Assembly (NCBI RefSeq): GCF_029760955.1
Contig: NZ_CP121682.1
Location: 7,210,501-7,274,500, forward strand
From: Streptomyces cathayae
GTDB taxonomy: Bacteria; Actinomycetota; Actinomycetes; Streptomycetales; Streptomycetaceae
Direction: 5' to 3'
DNA length: 64,000 bases
In this document: piece after piece, positions 16,299-24,606 of the stretch
Numbering within the stretch: position 1 is the stretch's first letter
How the letters are laid out: each line of letters starts with the position of its first letter
Translations under genes and position numbers: made by a program
Notes under the pieces: model-generated
The model's database searches: none
Seen by the model: the letters and a program-made list of their open reading frames with translations, nothing else
What the model was told of the DNA's origin: nothing

Positions 16299-16754
16299 GT
16301 GCCGACTCTGCTGATCATCCATCACACGCCCTCGCCCCACTGCCAGACGATGTTCGAAGCGGTCCTGTCCGGGGCCGGCGCCCCGGAGATCGAGGGCGTC
16401 CGGGTCGTCCGGCGGGCGGCGCTCTGTGCCACGGCCGGCGACGTCCTGGACGCCGACGGCTATCTGCTCGGCACCCCGGCGAACCTCGGCTACATGTCAG
16501 GGGCGCTCAAGCACTTCTTCGACCAGGTCTACTACCCGTGCCTCGACACCACCCGGGGCCGGCCGTTCGGCTACTACGTGCACGGCGGCAGCGACGTCAC
16601 CGGGGCGGTGCGGGGCATCGAGTCCGTCACGAAGGGCCTCGGCTGGCGGCGCGCCGCGGACGCGGTGACCGTCACCGGCGAACCCGACAAGGCCGCCGTC
16701 GAGCGGTGCTGGGAACTGGGCGCCACGCTCGCCGCCGGACTGATGGACGACTGA
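16299..16754 (+). CDS. Flavodoxin-fold NAD(P)H-dependent FMN reductase-like protein
   Basis: 151 residues. The N-terminus PTLLIIHHTPSPHCQTMFEAVL is the flavodoxin-fold phosphate-binding strand-loop. GTPANLGYMSGALKHFFDQVYYP matches the GSPxxxxxMSxxLKxFxD flavin-site motif of FMN reductases. RPFGYYVHGGSDVTGAVRGIESV is the third flavin loop. Expected role: FMN-dependent reduction using NAD(P)H. The GTG at 16299 is preferred because conserved sequence starts immediately; GGGTCGGG precedes it. It is divergent from the methyltransferase gene, and no operon partner is visible downstream. Confidence 0.85.
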   Translation: MPTLLIIHHTPSPHCQTMFEAVLSGAGAPEIEGVRVVRRAALCATAGDVLDADGYLLGTPANLGYMSGALKHFFDQVYYPCLDTTRGRPFGYYVHGGSDVTGAVRGIESVTKGLGWRRAADAVTVTGEPDKAAVERCWELGATLAAGLMDD

Positions 16755-16778
16755 TCCGCCCGGACCTCGGTGGCGGGA

Positions 16779-17846
16779 TCAGCCCCCTCCGTCCACCCGG
16801 CGCCGCTCCTGCTCGTCCCAGGCACGGGTGTCCCGGGGCCGGGTGTACGGCTCGGCCTCGGGCGGATGACCACCGGCGATGGCCCGCTGCCGGGCGATCT
16901 CCGCGTCGAACTCCAGACCCAGCAGAATGGCCAGATTGGTGATCCACAGCCAGACCAGGAAGACGATGACACCGGCCATCGTGCCGTACGTCTTGTTGTA
17001 CGAGGCGAAATTGGCGACGTAGAACGCGAAGCCGCCGGAGGCGGCCAGCCAGATCAGCAGGGCCAGGAAGCTGCCGGGGGTGATCCACCTGAACCCCCTG
17101 ACCTTGGCGTTCGGAGCGGCCCAGTACAGCAGCGCGATCATGATCGTCACCAGGACGACCAGCACCGGCCACTTGGCGATCGACCACACCGTCAGCGCGG
17201 CGTCCCCGATACCGAGGGTGCCGCCGACCTGACGGGCCAGACCACCGGTGAAGACGACGATGAGCGCACTGACCACGGCCAGCACCATCAGCACCACCGT
17301 CAAACCGAGCCGCACCGGCAGCACCTTCCACACCGGACGTCCCTCGGGTATGTCGTAGACCGCGTTGGCCGAGCGGATGAACGCCGCCACATAGCCCGAC
17401 GCCGACCACAGGGCGAGCACGAGACCGACGATCGCCACGACCGATCCGGTACCCGCGTTGCCCTGGAGCTGGTCGACGGCCCGGGTGATGATGTCGCGGG
17501 CCGCCCCGGGGGCGAGTTGCCGGACGTTCTCCATCACCTTGTCCACCGTCGAGCGTCCCGTGATGCCCAGCAGCGACACCAGCACCAGCAGTGCCGGGAA
17601 CAGTGCCAGCACGCCGTAGTACGTGAGAGCGGCGGCCCGGTCGGTCAGCTCGTCGTCCTTGAACTCGCGCAGCGCCCCCTTCAGCGCGGCGCCCCAGGCC
17701 CCTTTCGGGAGCTCGGTCGGCGCGTCCGGTGCCGACTGCTCCACCTGGTCGCTCGGTCCTTGCTCCCCCGGATCCGGGCCTGAGCGCTCCGGGTCCGGGG
17801 CGTCGCCGTCGGACCGCCTGCGGCGTCCCGGGACATTCGGTTTCAT
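16779..17846 (-). CDS. YihY/virulence factor BrkB family membrane protein
   Basis: 355 residues. After a hydrophilic Asp/Pro/Ser-rich N-terminal tail of ~55 residues come about six membrane helices with the YihY signature. Examples are DRAAALTYYGVLALFPALLVLVSLLG, VVAIVGLVLALWSASGYVAAFIR, RLGLTVVLMVLAVVSALIVVF, LVVLVTIMIALLYWAAPNA and FLVWLWITNLAILLGLEFDAEI. It was once thought to be ribonuclease BN and is now regarded as a membrane protein of unknown function. The C-terminus is charged. The ATG at 17844-17846 is preferred over a longer frame that would run into the divergent GNAT gene. Confidence 0.9.
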   Translation of the reverse strand: MKPNVPGRRRRSDGDAPDPERSGPDPGEQGPSDQVEQSAPDAPTELPKGAWGAALKGALREFKDDELTDRAAALTYYGVLALFPALLVLVSLLGITGRSTVDKVMENVRQLAPGAARDIITRAVDQLQGNAGTGSVVAIVGLVLALWSASGYVAAFIRSANAVYDIPEGRPVWKVLPVRLGLTVVLMVLAVVSALIVVFTGGLARQVGGTLGIGDAALTVWSIAKWPVLVVLVTIMIALLYWAAPNAKVRGFRWITPGSFLALLIWLAASGGFAFYVANFASYNKTYGTMAGVIVFLVWLWITNLAILLGLEFDAEIARQRAIAGGHPPEAEPYTRPRDTRAWDEQERRRVDGGG

Positions 17847-17915
17847 GGCCTTCGAGTAACCACGGAACGGGAAATCACTCCGCGCACGAGCGGCCACGGG
17901 AACGGGACAAGGTTG

Positions 17916-17929
17916 TGGGAGCGCTCCCA
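17916..17929. promoter_or_regulatory. Perfect CebR-type operator TGGGAGCGCTCCCA
   Basis: An exact 14-bp palindrome identical to the consensus box of CebR, the LacI-family cellobiose/cellulose-utilisation repressor of streptomycetes. It ends 11 bp before the GNAT start at 17941 and lies 70 bp upstream of the divergent YihY gene. At this distance it would overlap the GNAT transcription start. Confidence 0.75.
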
Positions 17930-17940
17930 AAGCGTGCAGG

Positions 17941-18582
17941 ATGCCGGGCATGATCTCCTCTCCCGTGATTCGTCCGTACCGCCGCGAGGACCGGCCGGCC
18001 CTCGACGACATCTGTGTCCGCACCGCGCACAACGGTCAGGACGCCCGCCTCCACTACCGTGACCCCGGCATCCTCCCGGCGGTCTTCGCCGCTCCCTACG
18101 TCCACCTGGAGCCCGAACTCGCCTTCGTCCTGGACGACGGGAAGGGGCGCGCGGTCGGTTACGTCCTCGGCACCGCCGACACGCCCCGCTTCGCGCGGGA
18201 CTTCCGTGCCGCGTGGCTGCCGCTGGTCGCCGACCGGCACCCCGAGCCGGACGGGCTGCCCGGGAGCCCGGACGAGGAGATGGCCTGGCTCCTGCACCAC
18301 CCCGAGCGGATGTCCGTCCCCGAACTGGCGGCCTACCCCGCCCACCTGCACATCGACCTGCTGCCCCGGTGGCAGGGGTGCGGGTACGGCCGGGAGCTGA
18401 TGCGGACGTTCCTCGAGGCGCTGCACGTCCGCGGGGTGCCCTCGGTCCACCTCGTGATGGCGAAGGCCAACAGCTCCGCCAGGGCCTTCTACGACCGGAT
18501 GGGCTTCCACGAGATCGAGGTGCTCCTCGACGATTCCGTCACCTGCCTCGGGCGCTCGACGCGGGACCACGACCGGCTCTGA
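17941..18582 (+). CDS. GNAT-family N-acetyltransferase
   Basis: 213 residues with a GNAT fold. VIRPYRREDRPALDDICVRTA is helix 1, LAFVLDDGKGRAVGYVLGTAD is strands 3-4, and LHIDLLPRWQGCGYGRELM is the acetyl-CoA motif A (Q-x-x-G-x-G). The C-terminal part SARAFYDRMGFHEIEVLL is motif B. The overall pattern resembles the bacterial acetyltransferases that share ancestry with the C-terminal pseudo-acetyltransferase domain of human O-GlcNAcase; this is recalled similarity, not a search. The substrate is unknown. A perfect CebR box ends 11 bp upstream. ATG codons occur at 17941 and 17950, neither with a good ribosome site. Confidence 0.87.
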   Translation: MPGMISSPVIRPYRREDRPALDDICVRTAHNGQDARLHYRDPGILPAVFAAPYVHLEPELAFVLDDGKGRAVGYVLGTADTPRFARDFRAAWLPLVADRHPEPDGLPGSPDEEMAWLLHHPERMSVPELAAYPAHLHIDLLPRWQGCGYGRELMRTFLEALHVRGVPSVHLVMAKANSSARAFYDRMGFHEIEVLLDDSVTCLGRSTRDHDRL

Positions 18583-18600
18583 GGGTCCCGTGCGCCGGCA

Positions 18601-18626
18601 GCCGACGGACGTGAACCTCCGTCGGC
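18601..18626 (+). terminator. Stem-loop after the GNAT gene
   Basis: A perfect 9-bp stem, 18601-18609 with 18618-18626, 8-nt loop, starting 18 bases after the GNAT stop. No T-run. Confidence 0.55.
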
Positions 18627-18841
18627 CAGCGGTCACTTCGGCTGTCCGGCATCTGAACTCCCTGCCGCGCAGGCCGAGTCGGGCGGGACCGTGGAGGCGC
18701 CCGGGCGCCCTGCGGTTCCCGGGAGGTTCCTGAGAATTCCCGAAGAAACCGTGAGGCGCTTGAACACACCGCGACGCGCCTACGTATGGGGCGTGGGAAT
18801 CCCATGCCCACCCCCCGCGACAGAAGCGTAGGAGTACCGCC

Positions 18842-20857
18842 TTGGCACGCAACACACGCAGACGCCCACGAGGTCCACAGCGCGCGACCTTCGCCGCGGT
18901 CGCGCTGATCCTGGGCGGAGGGGGGTTGATGGCGGCCAATGTCTACGCTTCCGCGACGGAGGACGACTCCGTGGGCGGGGCCGGTCAGGCGCGCGTCCTC
19001 GGCGGCACCACCATCGACTGCCCCGACGTGGCGACCGAGCTGACCACGGTCCCCGAGAAGGCGCGGCCGGACGTCGACAAGGAACTGGCCGCGCTGGACG
19101 AGCAGATCGCCCAGGCCTACCAGCGCCTGGGGGAGTCCGCGCAGGCCATCCAGCAGGACCCCGGCGTCGCCGACGACAAGGTCATCGACCCGCTCGAGGA
19201 GGAACGCTCCGCGACCCTCGAACGCATCACGGCCGCCATGGAGAAGGAGGGCGACCGCCCCGAGGGCCTCGGTGGACTCGCCGACTGCTCCGTCCGCGAC
19301 TCCGGAAACGCGTCCGCCCAGCCGGAAGACGGCCAGGACGGGAACGGCCAGGAGGGCGACCAGGGCGCAGGCGGCGCCGACGGCCAGGACCAGGGCGGCG
19401 GAAACGGCGGACAGGCGGGCAACGGGCCCGTCGCCGCGGACTTCGTGGACATCGAGAGCGTCCAGCCCAACGTGGTCAAGCCCGACCCGGCGGCGGACGC
19501 CTCGAAGGGCACCTTCGTCAGCAGCTGCGGTGTCAACGAGAACGGTCTGTTCAACTCGGACAACGTGATCGCGGCTCCCGGTGTCGCCAACGGCGCGCAC
19601 CACTTCCACGACTACATCGGCAACCAGGCCACCAACGCCTTCTCCAGCGACGACCAGCTGGCGGCGGCCGACACCAGCTGTGAGGACCAGGGCGACAAGT
19701 CGTCGTACTACTGGCCCGTGCTGCGGCTGCAGAACGGCACCGAGGAGCAGGACGCCAACTCCCCCGGCGGCGGCATCGAGGGCAACGCCGGTGAGATCGT
19801 GACCCCCAAGGAGGTCACGCTGACGTTCGTGGGCAACCCGCAGGGCGAGGTCACGGCCATGCCGCGGCTGCTGCGCATCATCACCGGTGACGCCAAGTCG
19901 TTCGTCAACGGCCCCGCCAACGCCAACGCGTCCTGGAGCTGCACCGGTTTCGAGGACCGGCAGCTCGAGGACAAGTACCCGCTGTGCCCGCAGGGCAGTG
20001 ACGTGGTGCGCACCTTCGACTTCCAGAGCTGCTGGGACGGCCGCAACACCGACAGCGCCAACCACCGTACGCACATGGCGTTCATGGACGCCCAGGGCAA
20101 CTGCCCGTCCGGCTTCGCGCCCGTGCCGCAGCTGGTCCAGCGCATCGTCTACGACGTCGACGCGCCGAGCCTGAACGACGGCGGCGCGACGACCCCGCTG
20201 TTCGCCGTGGACTCCTTCCCGGAGCAGCTGCACAAGCCGGGCACCGACCACGGCGACTTCATCAACGTCTTCGACGAGGACCTGATGCAGGAGATGGTCG
20301 ACTGCATCAACAGCGGCCGCACCTGCGGTGTCGGCGCCGGCGACGGCGGTGAGCAGCCGGGTGGGGGCCCGACGGAGGAGCCCACCGAGGCTCCCGGTGG
20401 GGGCGGCAACGGCGGCAACGGCGCCGAGCAGCCCGGTGACGGCGCCGCCCAGCCGGGCGACAAGGGCGGTAAGGGCGACAAGGGTGGCAAGGGAGACAAG
20501 CCCGGTGCCGGTGACGGCGGTCAGGAGAACCCCTCGGAGCCCCCGGCCGACGCCCCGGCCACCGAGGAGCCCGCGGGTGACGACGCCACCACCCCGCCCG
20601 GCGACAAGCAGCCCGAGGTCCGGGCCTCGGCCGCGCCCCAGGGCGGTCAGCAGGGCGACGGCGCCGGCCAGGAGACGCCGGGCGTCGGCACGGCGACCGA
20701 CGACGGCGGCCGGCAGACCGCGGCGGCCGACGCCACCGAGCCGCAGACCGTGAGCGGCGGTCTGGCCGAGACGGGTGCCCAGCTCTGGCCGGCGGCCGCG
20801 GGCGCGGTCCTGGTCATCGCCGGCTTCGTGCTGCTGCGCCGCGTGCGCCGCACCTGA
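18842..20857 (+). CDS. DUF1996 surface protein with LAETG sortase signal
   Basis: 671 residues. A basic start and hydrophobic segment (FAAVALILGGGGLMAANVYA) form a signal peptide. Residues ~60-145 are a predicted coiled-coil stretch (DKELAALDEQIAQAYQRLGE). After a Gly/Gln/Asp linker, the DUF1996 domain spans about 210-500, with its typical HHFHDYIGN, SCWDGRNTDSANHRTHMAF and CPSGFAPVPQL segments. A ~140-residue Gly/Pro/Glu/Lys-rich spacer leads to LAETG (641-645), a membrane helix and the tail RRVRRT. That is the C-terminal sorting signal of class E sortase substrates, so the protein is probably cell-wall attached. DUF1996 is best known from fungal and actinomycete secreted proteins; its activity is not established. 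The start is TTG at 18842. Confidence 0.88.
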   Translation: MARNTRRRPRGPQRATFAAVALILGGGGLMAANVYASATEDDSVGGAGQARVLGGTTIDCPDVATELTTVPEKARPDVDKELAALDEQIAQAYQRLGESAQAIQQDPGVADDKVIDPLEEERSATLERITAAMEKEGDRPEGLGGLADCSVRDSGNASAQPEDGQDGNGQEGDQGAGGADGQDQGGGNGGQAGNGPVAADFVDIESVQPNVVKPDPAADASKGTFVSSCGVNENGLFNSDNVIAAPGVANGAHHFHDYIGNQATNAFSSDDQLAAADTSCEDQGDKSSYYWPVLRLQNGTEEQDANSPGGGIEGNAGEIVTPKEVTLTFVGNPQGEVTAMPRLLRIITGDAKSFVNGPANANASWSCTGFEDRQLEDKYPLCPQGSDVVRTFDFQSCWDGRNTDSANHRTHMAFMDAQGNCPSGFAPVPQLVQRIVYDVDAPSLNDGGATTPLFAVDSFPEQLHKPGTDHGDFINVFDEDLMQEMVDCINSGRTCGVGAGDGGEQPGGGPTEEPTEAPGGGGNGGNGAEQPGDGAAQPGDKGGKGDKGGKGDKPGAGDGGQENPSEPPADAPATEEPAGDDATTPPGDKQPEVRASAAPQGGQQGDGAGQETPGVGTATDDGGRQTAAADATEPQTVSGGLAETGAQLWPAAAGAVLVIAGFVLLRRVRRT

Positions 20858-20890
20858 CCCGGACGGCCCGCGCGGCGAGGCGCGGGTACG

Positions 20891-20930
20891 CACGACGGCG
20901 GCAGGCCCCGCGGGGCCTGCCGCCGTCGTG
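20891..20930 (+). terminator. 40-bp perfect palindrome after the DUF1996 gene
   Basis: 20891-20910 and 20911-20930 are exact reverse complements, centred on CCGCGG. It starts 34 bases after the stop and folds into an ~18-bp stem with a 4-nt loop, a strong terminator candidate. Confidence 0.75.
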
Positions 20931-20954
20931 TCGCACGCCCGGCTGTCCGGGCCT

Positions 20955-21140
20955 TGGGGAAGGCGCCGGCGCACCACGGTGGCGTCGACGAGGACGCTGC
21001 CGGCGAGGCCCGGACCCCAGCATCCTGACCACGATGTTCTCGCTGATGACGAACGCCGCGAACACGCTCACCACGATCAGCGCGGCGCAGGTGATGACCC
21101 GCGCGGTGATCTACCAGGGCGTGTTCTCCTCCGCCCCGGC
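20955..21140 (-). pseudogene. MMPL-family transporter remnant
   Basis: Reading the minus strand, one frame gives AEENTPW-stop-ITARVITCAALIVVSV and then FAAFVISENIVVRML. After a frameshift it gives GLAGSVLVDATVVRRRLP. These match consecutive segments of the last membrane-helix bundle of MMPL/RND exporters, where the pattern is TxxVITxAALIMVxVFxxFV...GLGLAxxVLxDATVVRM. A stop, a frameshift and the loss of both ends show this is a ~60-codon relic. The rest of 20858-21432 holds one terminator and otherwise no supportable gene. Confidence 0.6.
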
Positions 21141-21432
21141 TCTCCGCCCCGTCCCGTGCCGAGGCCGAGCCGGTCCTGGCCTCGTCCCCATCACACGGGG
21201 AGGGGATCACCCCGGCTCTCGGACCGCGCGGGTGACCATGGCCGGCGACGGGCCCGGTGCCCGGGCGCGGTCACGCGTCGGACCCGGGCGGGGCGGGCCG
21301 CGAGGACATGCCCGCGGAGCGGGTCGGGCGTACTGTCCGAGGTGTGGAACGTGTACGTCCCTGAGGGAACAGCGGGCACCCGCGCACCTTCTCTGACGGG
21401 CGGGCAGCCTTCCTGCCACCGGAGCGGAGGCC

Positions 21433-23607
21433 GTGATGTCCGGGATGAGCGAGTCGTTCCTGGGCGCCGCCTCGCTGGACGACGCCCTGGGTGCGGGCCT
21501 GGCCGCCACGGTGCGGCGCACCGGAGCCTCGGCCGGCGCCCTCTACCTGCTGGACGCGGCGGACGGGGTACTGCGCCTGGGATGGCTGAGCGGGATCCCG
21601 GAGGATTTCAGCACCCCATGGCAACGGCTGTCCCCCATCTCACCGACGCCCGTCACCGACGCCGTCCGGGAGGACCGGCTGGTCTGGCTCGGCGGTCAGG
21701 ACGAGATGGTGCGCAGATACCCCCGGATCGCCGCGGTCCTGCCGTACCCGTTCGCGATGGCCGCGATGCCCCTGACCGGGGCCCGCCGTTGCTGGGGCGC
21801 CATCGGCCTGATGTGGCCCGCCGACCACCCGCAGCACGTCACGGCCCGTGAACGGCACAACATCACGACCAGCGCGCGTCACCTCGCACGGCTCCTGGAG
21901 GACAGCTCCCGGCCGCCCACCCTCCACGACCGGCCGCGGATCGTCACCCCGGGCGCCGTGGCCGGCCCGGCGCAGACCGGGCTGGCCGCCTGCGACTATC
22001 TGGAGCGGCTGCCCGAGGGAGCGGTGTCCCTCGATCTGGAGGGCCGGATCACCTTCCTCACCACCGACGCCGCCCGCCTGCTCGGCCGCCGCACGGAACA
22101 GCTCCTCGGCACCAGGCCCTGGCAGTCCCTGCCCTGGCTGGACGACCCGGTCTACGAGGACCACTACCGCACGGCGGTGGTCAGCCGGGTACCCGTGACC
22201 TATGCCGCCTGCCGCCCCCCGGACCAGTGGCTGACCTTCGAACTCCACCCGGGCAGCAGCGGCATCAGCGTCCGTATCACCCCCCGGAAGGAGTACACCG
22301 CGGTCCTGCCGACGCCCGCGGACCTGCCGCGCCCCGAGCCGGCCCCCATGGGACGCCTGCACCAACTGGTCCATCTGGCCGCCGCGCTCACCGAGACGGT
22401 GACCGTGCAGGACCTCGTGGACCTGATCACCCACCAGATACTGCCCGCCTTCGGAGCCCAGGGCCTGATGCTCACCTCGGCCGAGGCAGGCCGGCTGCGG
22501 ATCGTCGGCCACCACGGCTACCCCGGCGGCGTCGTGGAACGGCTCGACGCCCTGGACCTGGACACGGAACTCACCCCCGCGGGCGATGTCCTGGCCGCCG
22601 GCACGGCCGCCTTCTTCGGCAGCCAGGACGAGATCGCCGCCGGGTATCCCAGCACCGTCCACCTCAGCGACAAGACGGCCTGGGCCTTCCTCCCGCTGAC
22701 CATCTCGGGACGACCGGTGGGCTGCTGCGTCCTGTCCTACGACCGGCCGCACACCTTCACCGCCGACGAACGGGCCGTCCTGACCTCCCTGGCCGGCCTG
22801 ATAGCCCAGGCCCTCGACCGCGCCCGCCTCTACGACACCCAGCGCCACCTCGTCGCCGCCCTGCAGCGGACCCTGCTGCCACGCGCCCTGCCCACCGTGC
22901 CCGGCCTCGACGTCGCCGTCCGCTACCTGCCCGCCGGGCCCGGCCTCGACGTCGGCGGCGACTTCTACGACGTGCTGCCCCTCGACGACACCACCGTGGC
23001 CGCCGTCATCGGGGACGTGGAGGGCCACGGTGTCACCGCGGCGGCCCTCATGGGCCAGGTCCGTCTCGCCGTCCACGCGCACACCACGGCCGGCGCGGCA
23101 CCGGACAAGGTCCTCCTCCGGACCAACCGGCTGCTCGCGGACCTGGACTCCGAACTGCTCGTCTCCTGCCTCTACGCCCATATCGACCTGGCACGCCACG
23201 AAGTGACCCTCACCAACGCCGGACACGTCCCGCCGCTGCTGCGCCGGGCCCCCGGACGGGCCGACGTGGTGCACCTCGAACCCGGACCGCTGCTCGGTGT
23301 CGGCACCGGCGGCCACTATCCGGTCACCACCGTCGGCTTTCCCCCGGGCTCCGTCCTCGCCCTCTACACCGACGGCCTGGTGGAGGCCCCCGGCACCGAC
23401 GCCACCCACGCCACCGAGCGGCTCGCCGAACGTCTGGCGGCGGGCGCCGACCTGGACCTGCACCGGCTCGTCGACCACCTTCTGCGCACCACGGAGCGCA
23501 CCGGCCAGTCCGCCGACGACATCACCGCACTCCTCCTGCGGCCCACGGAACAGGGAGAGGGCGTCCTCCCGGTGCAACCTTCGGCTCAACCAGGCCGTCT
23601 CACCTGA
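21433..23607 (+). CDS. GAF-PAS-GAF-SpoIIE (PP2C-type) sensory phosphatase
   Basis: 724-residue soluble signalling protein. Residues ~5-155 look like a GAF domain. Residues ~185-285 are PAS-like (YLERLPEGAVSLDLEGRITFLTTDAARLLGRR). Residues ~305-465 are a second GAF. The SpoIIE/PP2C phosphatase fills ~480-710, with LQRTLLPRALPTVPGLDVAVRYLPA, the metal motif DVGGDFYDVL, GDVEGHGVTAAALMGQ, TNAGHVPPLL, LYTDGLVEAP and the closing DDITALLL. Such proteins typically dephosphorylate anti-anti-sigma factors. GTG 21433 and ATG 21436 both fit the GGAGCGGAGG ribosome site. It appears monocistronic. Confidence 0.9.
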   Translation: MMSGMSESFLGAASLDDALGAGLAATVRRTGASAGALYLLDAADGVLRLGWLSGIPEDFSTPWQRLSPISPTPVTDAVREDRLVWLGGQDEMVRRYPRIAAVLPYPFAMAAMPLTGARRCWGAIGLMWPADHPQHVTARERHNITTSARHLARLLEDSSRPPTLHDRPRIVTPGAVAGPAQTGLAACDYLERLPEGAVSLDLEGRITFLTTDAARLLGRRTEQLLGTRPWQSLPWLDDPVYEDHYRTAVVSRVPVTYAACRPPDQWLTFELHPGSSGISVRITPRKEYTAVLPTPADLPRPEPAPMGRLHQLVHLAAALTETVTVQDLVDLITHQILPAFGAQGLMLTSAEAGRLRIVGHHGYPGGVVERLDALDLDTELTPAGDVLAAGTAAFFGSQDEIAAGYPSTVHLSDKTAWAFLPLTISGRPVGCCVLSYDRPHTFTADERAVLTSLAGLIAQALDRARLYDTQRHLVAALQRTLLPRALPTVPGLDVAVRYLPAGPGLDVGGDFYDVLPLDDTTVAAVIGDVEGHGVTAAALMGQVRLAVHAHTTAGAAPDKVLLRTNRLLADLDSELLVSCLYAHIDLARHEVTLTNAGHVPPLLRRAPGRADVVHLEPGPLLGVGTGGHYPVTTVGFPPGSVLALYTDGLVEAPGTDATHATERLAERLAAGADLDLHRLVDHLLRTTERTGQSADDITALLLRPTEQGEGVLPVQPSAQPGRLT

Positions 23608-23641
23608 TACCAGCAGAAGGCGACCCTTGGGGGCGTAAAAA

Positions 23642-24250
23642 ATGAAAAGAAGAACAATGTGTGTGACTCTGGCACTCGTGGGCGGCACGCTGGGAACGGC
23701 GGCGGCCCCCGCCGCCGCCACACCCACCGCCTCCCCCCGGACCGTCTCCGTCCAGGCCGTGACGCCCCGGTCCGCGGCGTGCCCCACCGGCTGGGGCAGC
23801 CTGGCCAAAACCGCCCCCACGGCCACGACGACACCGGTCCGGGACGTCAGGACCGGACACCACACCTGCTACGACCGGATGGTCGTCGACCTGCCGGGAG
23901 CGGGCGGCAGCGGCATCGGGTACACGGTCCGGTACGTCGACCGGCTGTACCAGGACGGCTCCGGCCGGCCGGTCCCCGTCGCCGGCGGCGCCGTCCTGGA
24001 AGTGCGGGTGGCCGCTCCGCCGTACGACCCCGGGACCGGCCGGCCCACCTACCCCGCGCGCGCCGGACAACCTCTGCCGGGAGTGGACCTGACCGGGTAC
24101 CGCACCTTCAGGGACGCGCGGTTCGCAGCCGGCTTCGAGGGCGACACCCAGATCGGGCTCGGGGTGCGTACCCGGTTGCCGTTCAGGGTGCTGCAGCTCC
24201 CGGACCGTCTCGTGATCGACGTCGCCCACAGCTGGACGGACGCGAGCTGA
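23642..24250 (+). CDS. Secreted AMIN-like domain protein
   Basis: 202 residues. The start is MKRRTMCVTLALVGGTLGTAAAPAAA, a signal peptide cleaved near residue 26. The rest contains the beta-rich AMIN-like pattern of actinomycete secreted proteins: HHTCYDRMVVDLPG, GYTVRYVDRLYQDGSG, LEVRVAAPPYD, GYRTFRDARFAAGFEGDTQIGLGVR and LPFRVLQLPDRLVIDVAHSW. The role is unknown; an envelope or cell-surface binding role is inferred from AMIN relatives. The start lies in an unusual A-rich patch (GTAAAAAATGAAAAGAAG), with GGGGGCG as the nearest ribosome-site-like sequence. It follows the SpoIIE phosphatase by 34 bp. Confidence 0.78.
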   Translation: MKRRTMCVTLALVGGTLGTAAAPAAATPTASPRTVSVQAVTPRSAACPTGWGSLAKTAPTATTTPVRDVRTGHHTCYDRMVVDLPGAGGSGIGYTVRYVDRLYQDGSGRPVPVAGGAVLEVRVAAPPYDPGTGRPTYPARAGQPLPGVDLTGYRTFRDARFAAGFEGDTQIGLGVRTRLPFRVLQLPDRLVIDVAHSWTDAS

Positions 24251-24285
24251 ACGCGACTGTCAGTGGTGGATGCCACCCTGCCGGT

Positions 24286-24552
24286 ATGGACGAGCTGGAG
24301 TTCATGCGCGGCAGGGTCTACGGAGCGGACCACGACGATCCGGGGCCGCGCGACGGGCGGTTGTACGCGGAGCTGGCGGGAGGGCCGCTGGACGGTCTCC
24401 TGCTGGACATCACGGACCGTTCCGAGAGGGACCTGAGAGGCGGCGTCGGGCTGCCCACCGAGATAGGCCGCTACGGCGCGGGCGGCCGCGCCCTGTACGT
24501 GCCCCGCGGCAGGGGCGGGCGTGTGTTCGACTGGAAGGGCGACGTTCCCTGA
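24286..24552 (+). CDS. Hypothetical small protein, 88 aa
   Basis: 88 residues, starting MDELEFMRGRVYGADHDDPG and ending GGRALYVPRGRGGRVFDWKGDVP. The middle, LYAELAGGPLDGLLLDIT, followed by a YGAGGRALYVP turn, resembles small streptomycete proteins with a G-x-x-LDG-L motif whose function is unknown. No signal peptide or membrane span. It follows the AMIN-like gene by 35 bp without a clear ribosome site and is followed at once by a terminator hairpin, so it is probably the last cistron of that transcript. Confidence 0.62.
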   Translation: MDELEFMRGRVYGADHDDPGPRDGRLYAELAGGPLDGLLLDITDRSERDLRGGVGLPTEIGRYGAGGRALYVPRGRGGRVFDWKGDVP

Positions 24553-24559
24553 ACACGCG

Positions 24560-24585
24560 GCCCGTGCCGGCTGGCCGGCACGGGC
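24560..24585 (+). terminator. Stem-loop, 11-bp stem
   Basis: Arms 24560-24570 and 24575-24585 are perfectly complementary with loop CTGG, eight bases after the stop of the 88-aa gene and 22 bases before the next gene. Confidence 0.65.
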
Positions 24586-24606
24586 GCGAGGAGGCGGGAG
24601 TGAGCC

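Noticed and set aside
18539..20977. 812-codon minus-strand frame opposite the DUF1996 gene
   Set aside because: Leu/Val/Gly/Arg-rich shadow without any domain; the plus strand has signal peptide, DUF1996 motifs and LAETG.
21034..21396. 120-codon plus-strand frame starting MFSLMTNAANTLTTISAAQVM
   Set aside because: The protein-like start is the antisense reading of the MMPL remnant; the rest is low complexity.
21640..23865. 741-codon minus-strand frame opposite the SpoIIE phosphatase
   Set aside because: Gly/Val/Glu-rich shadow. The plus strand has full GAF, PAS and PP2C motifs.
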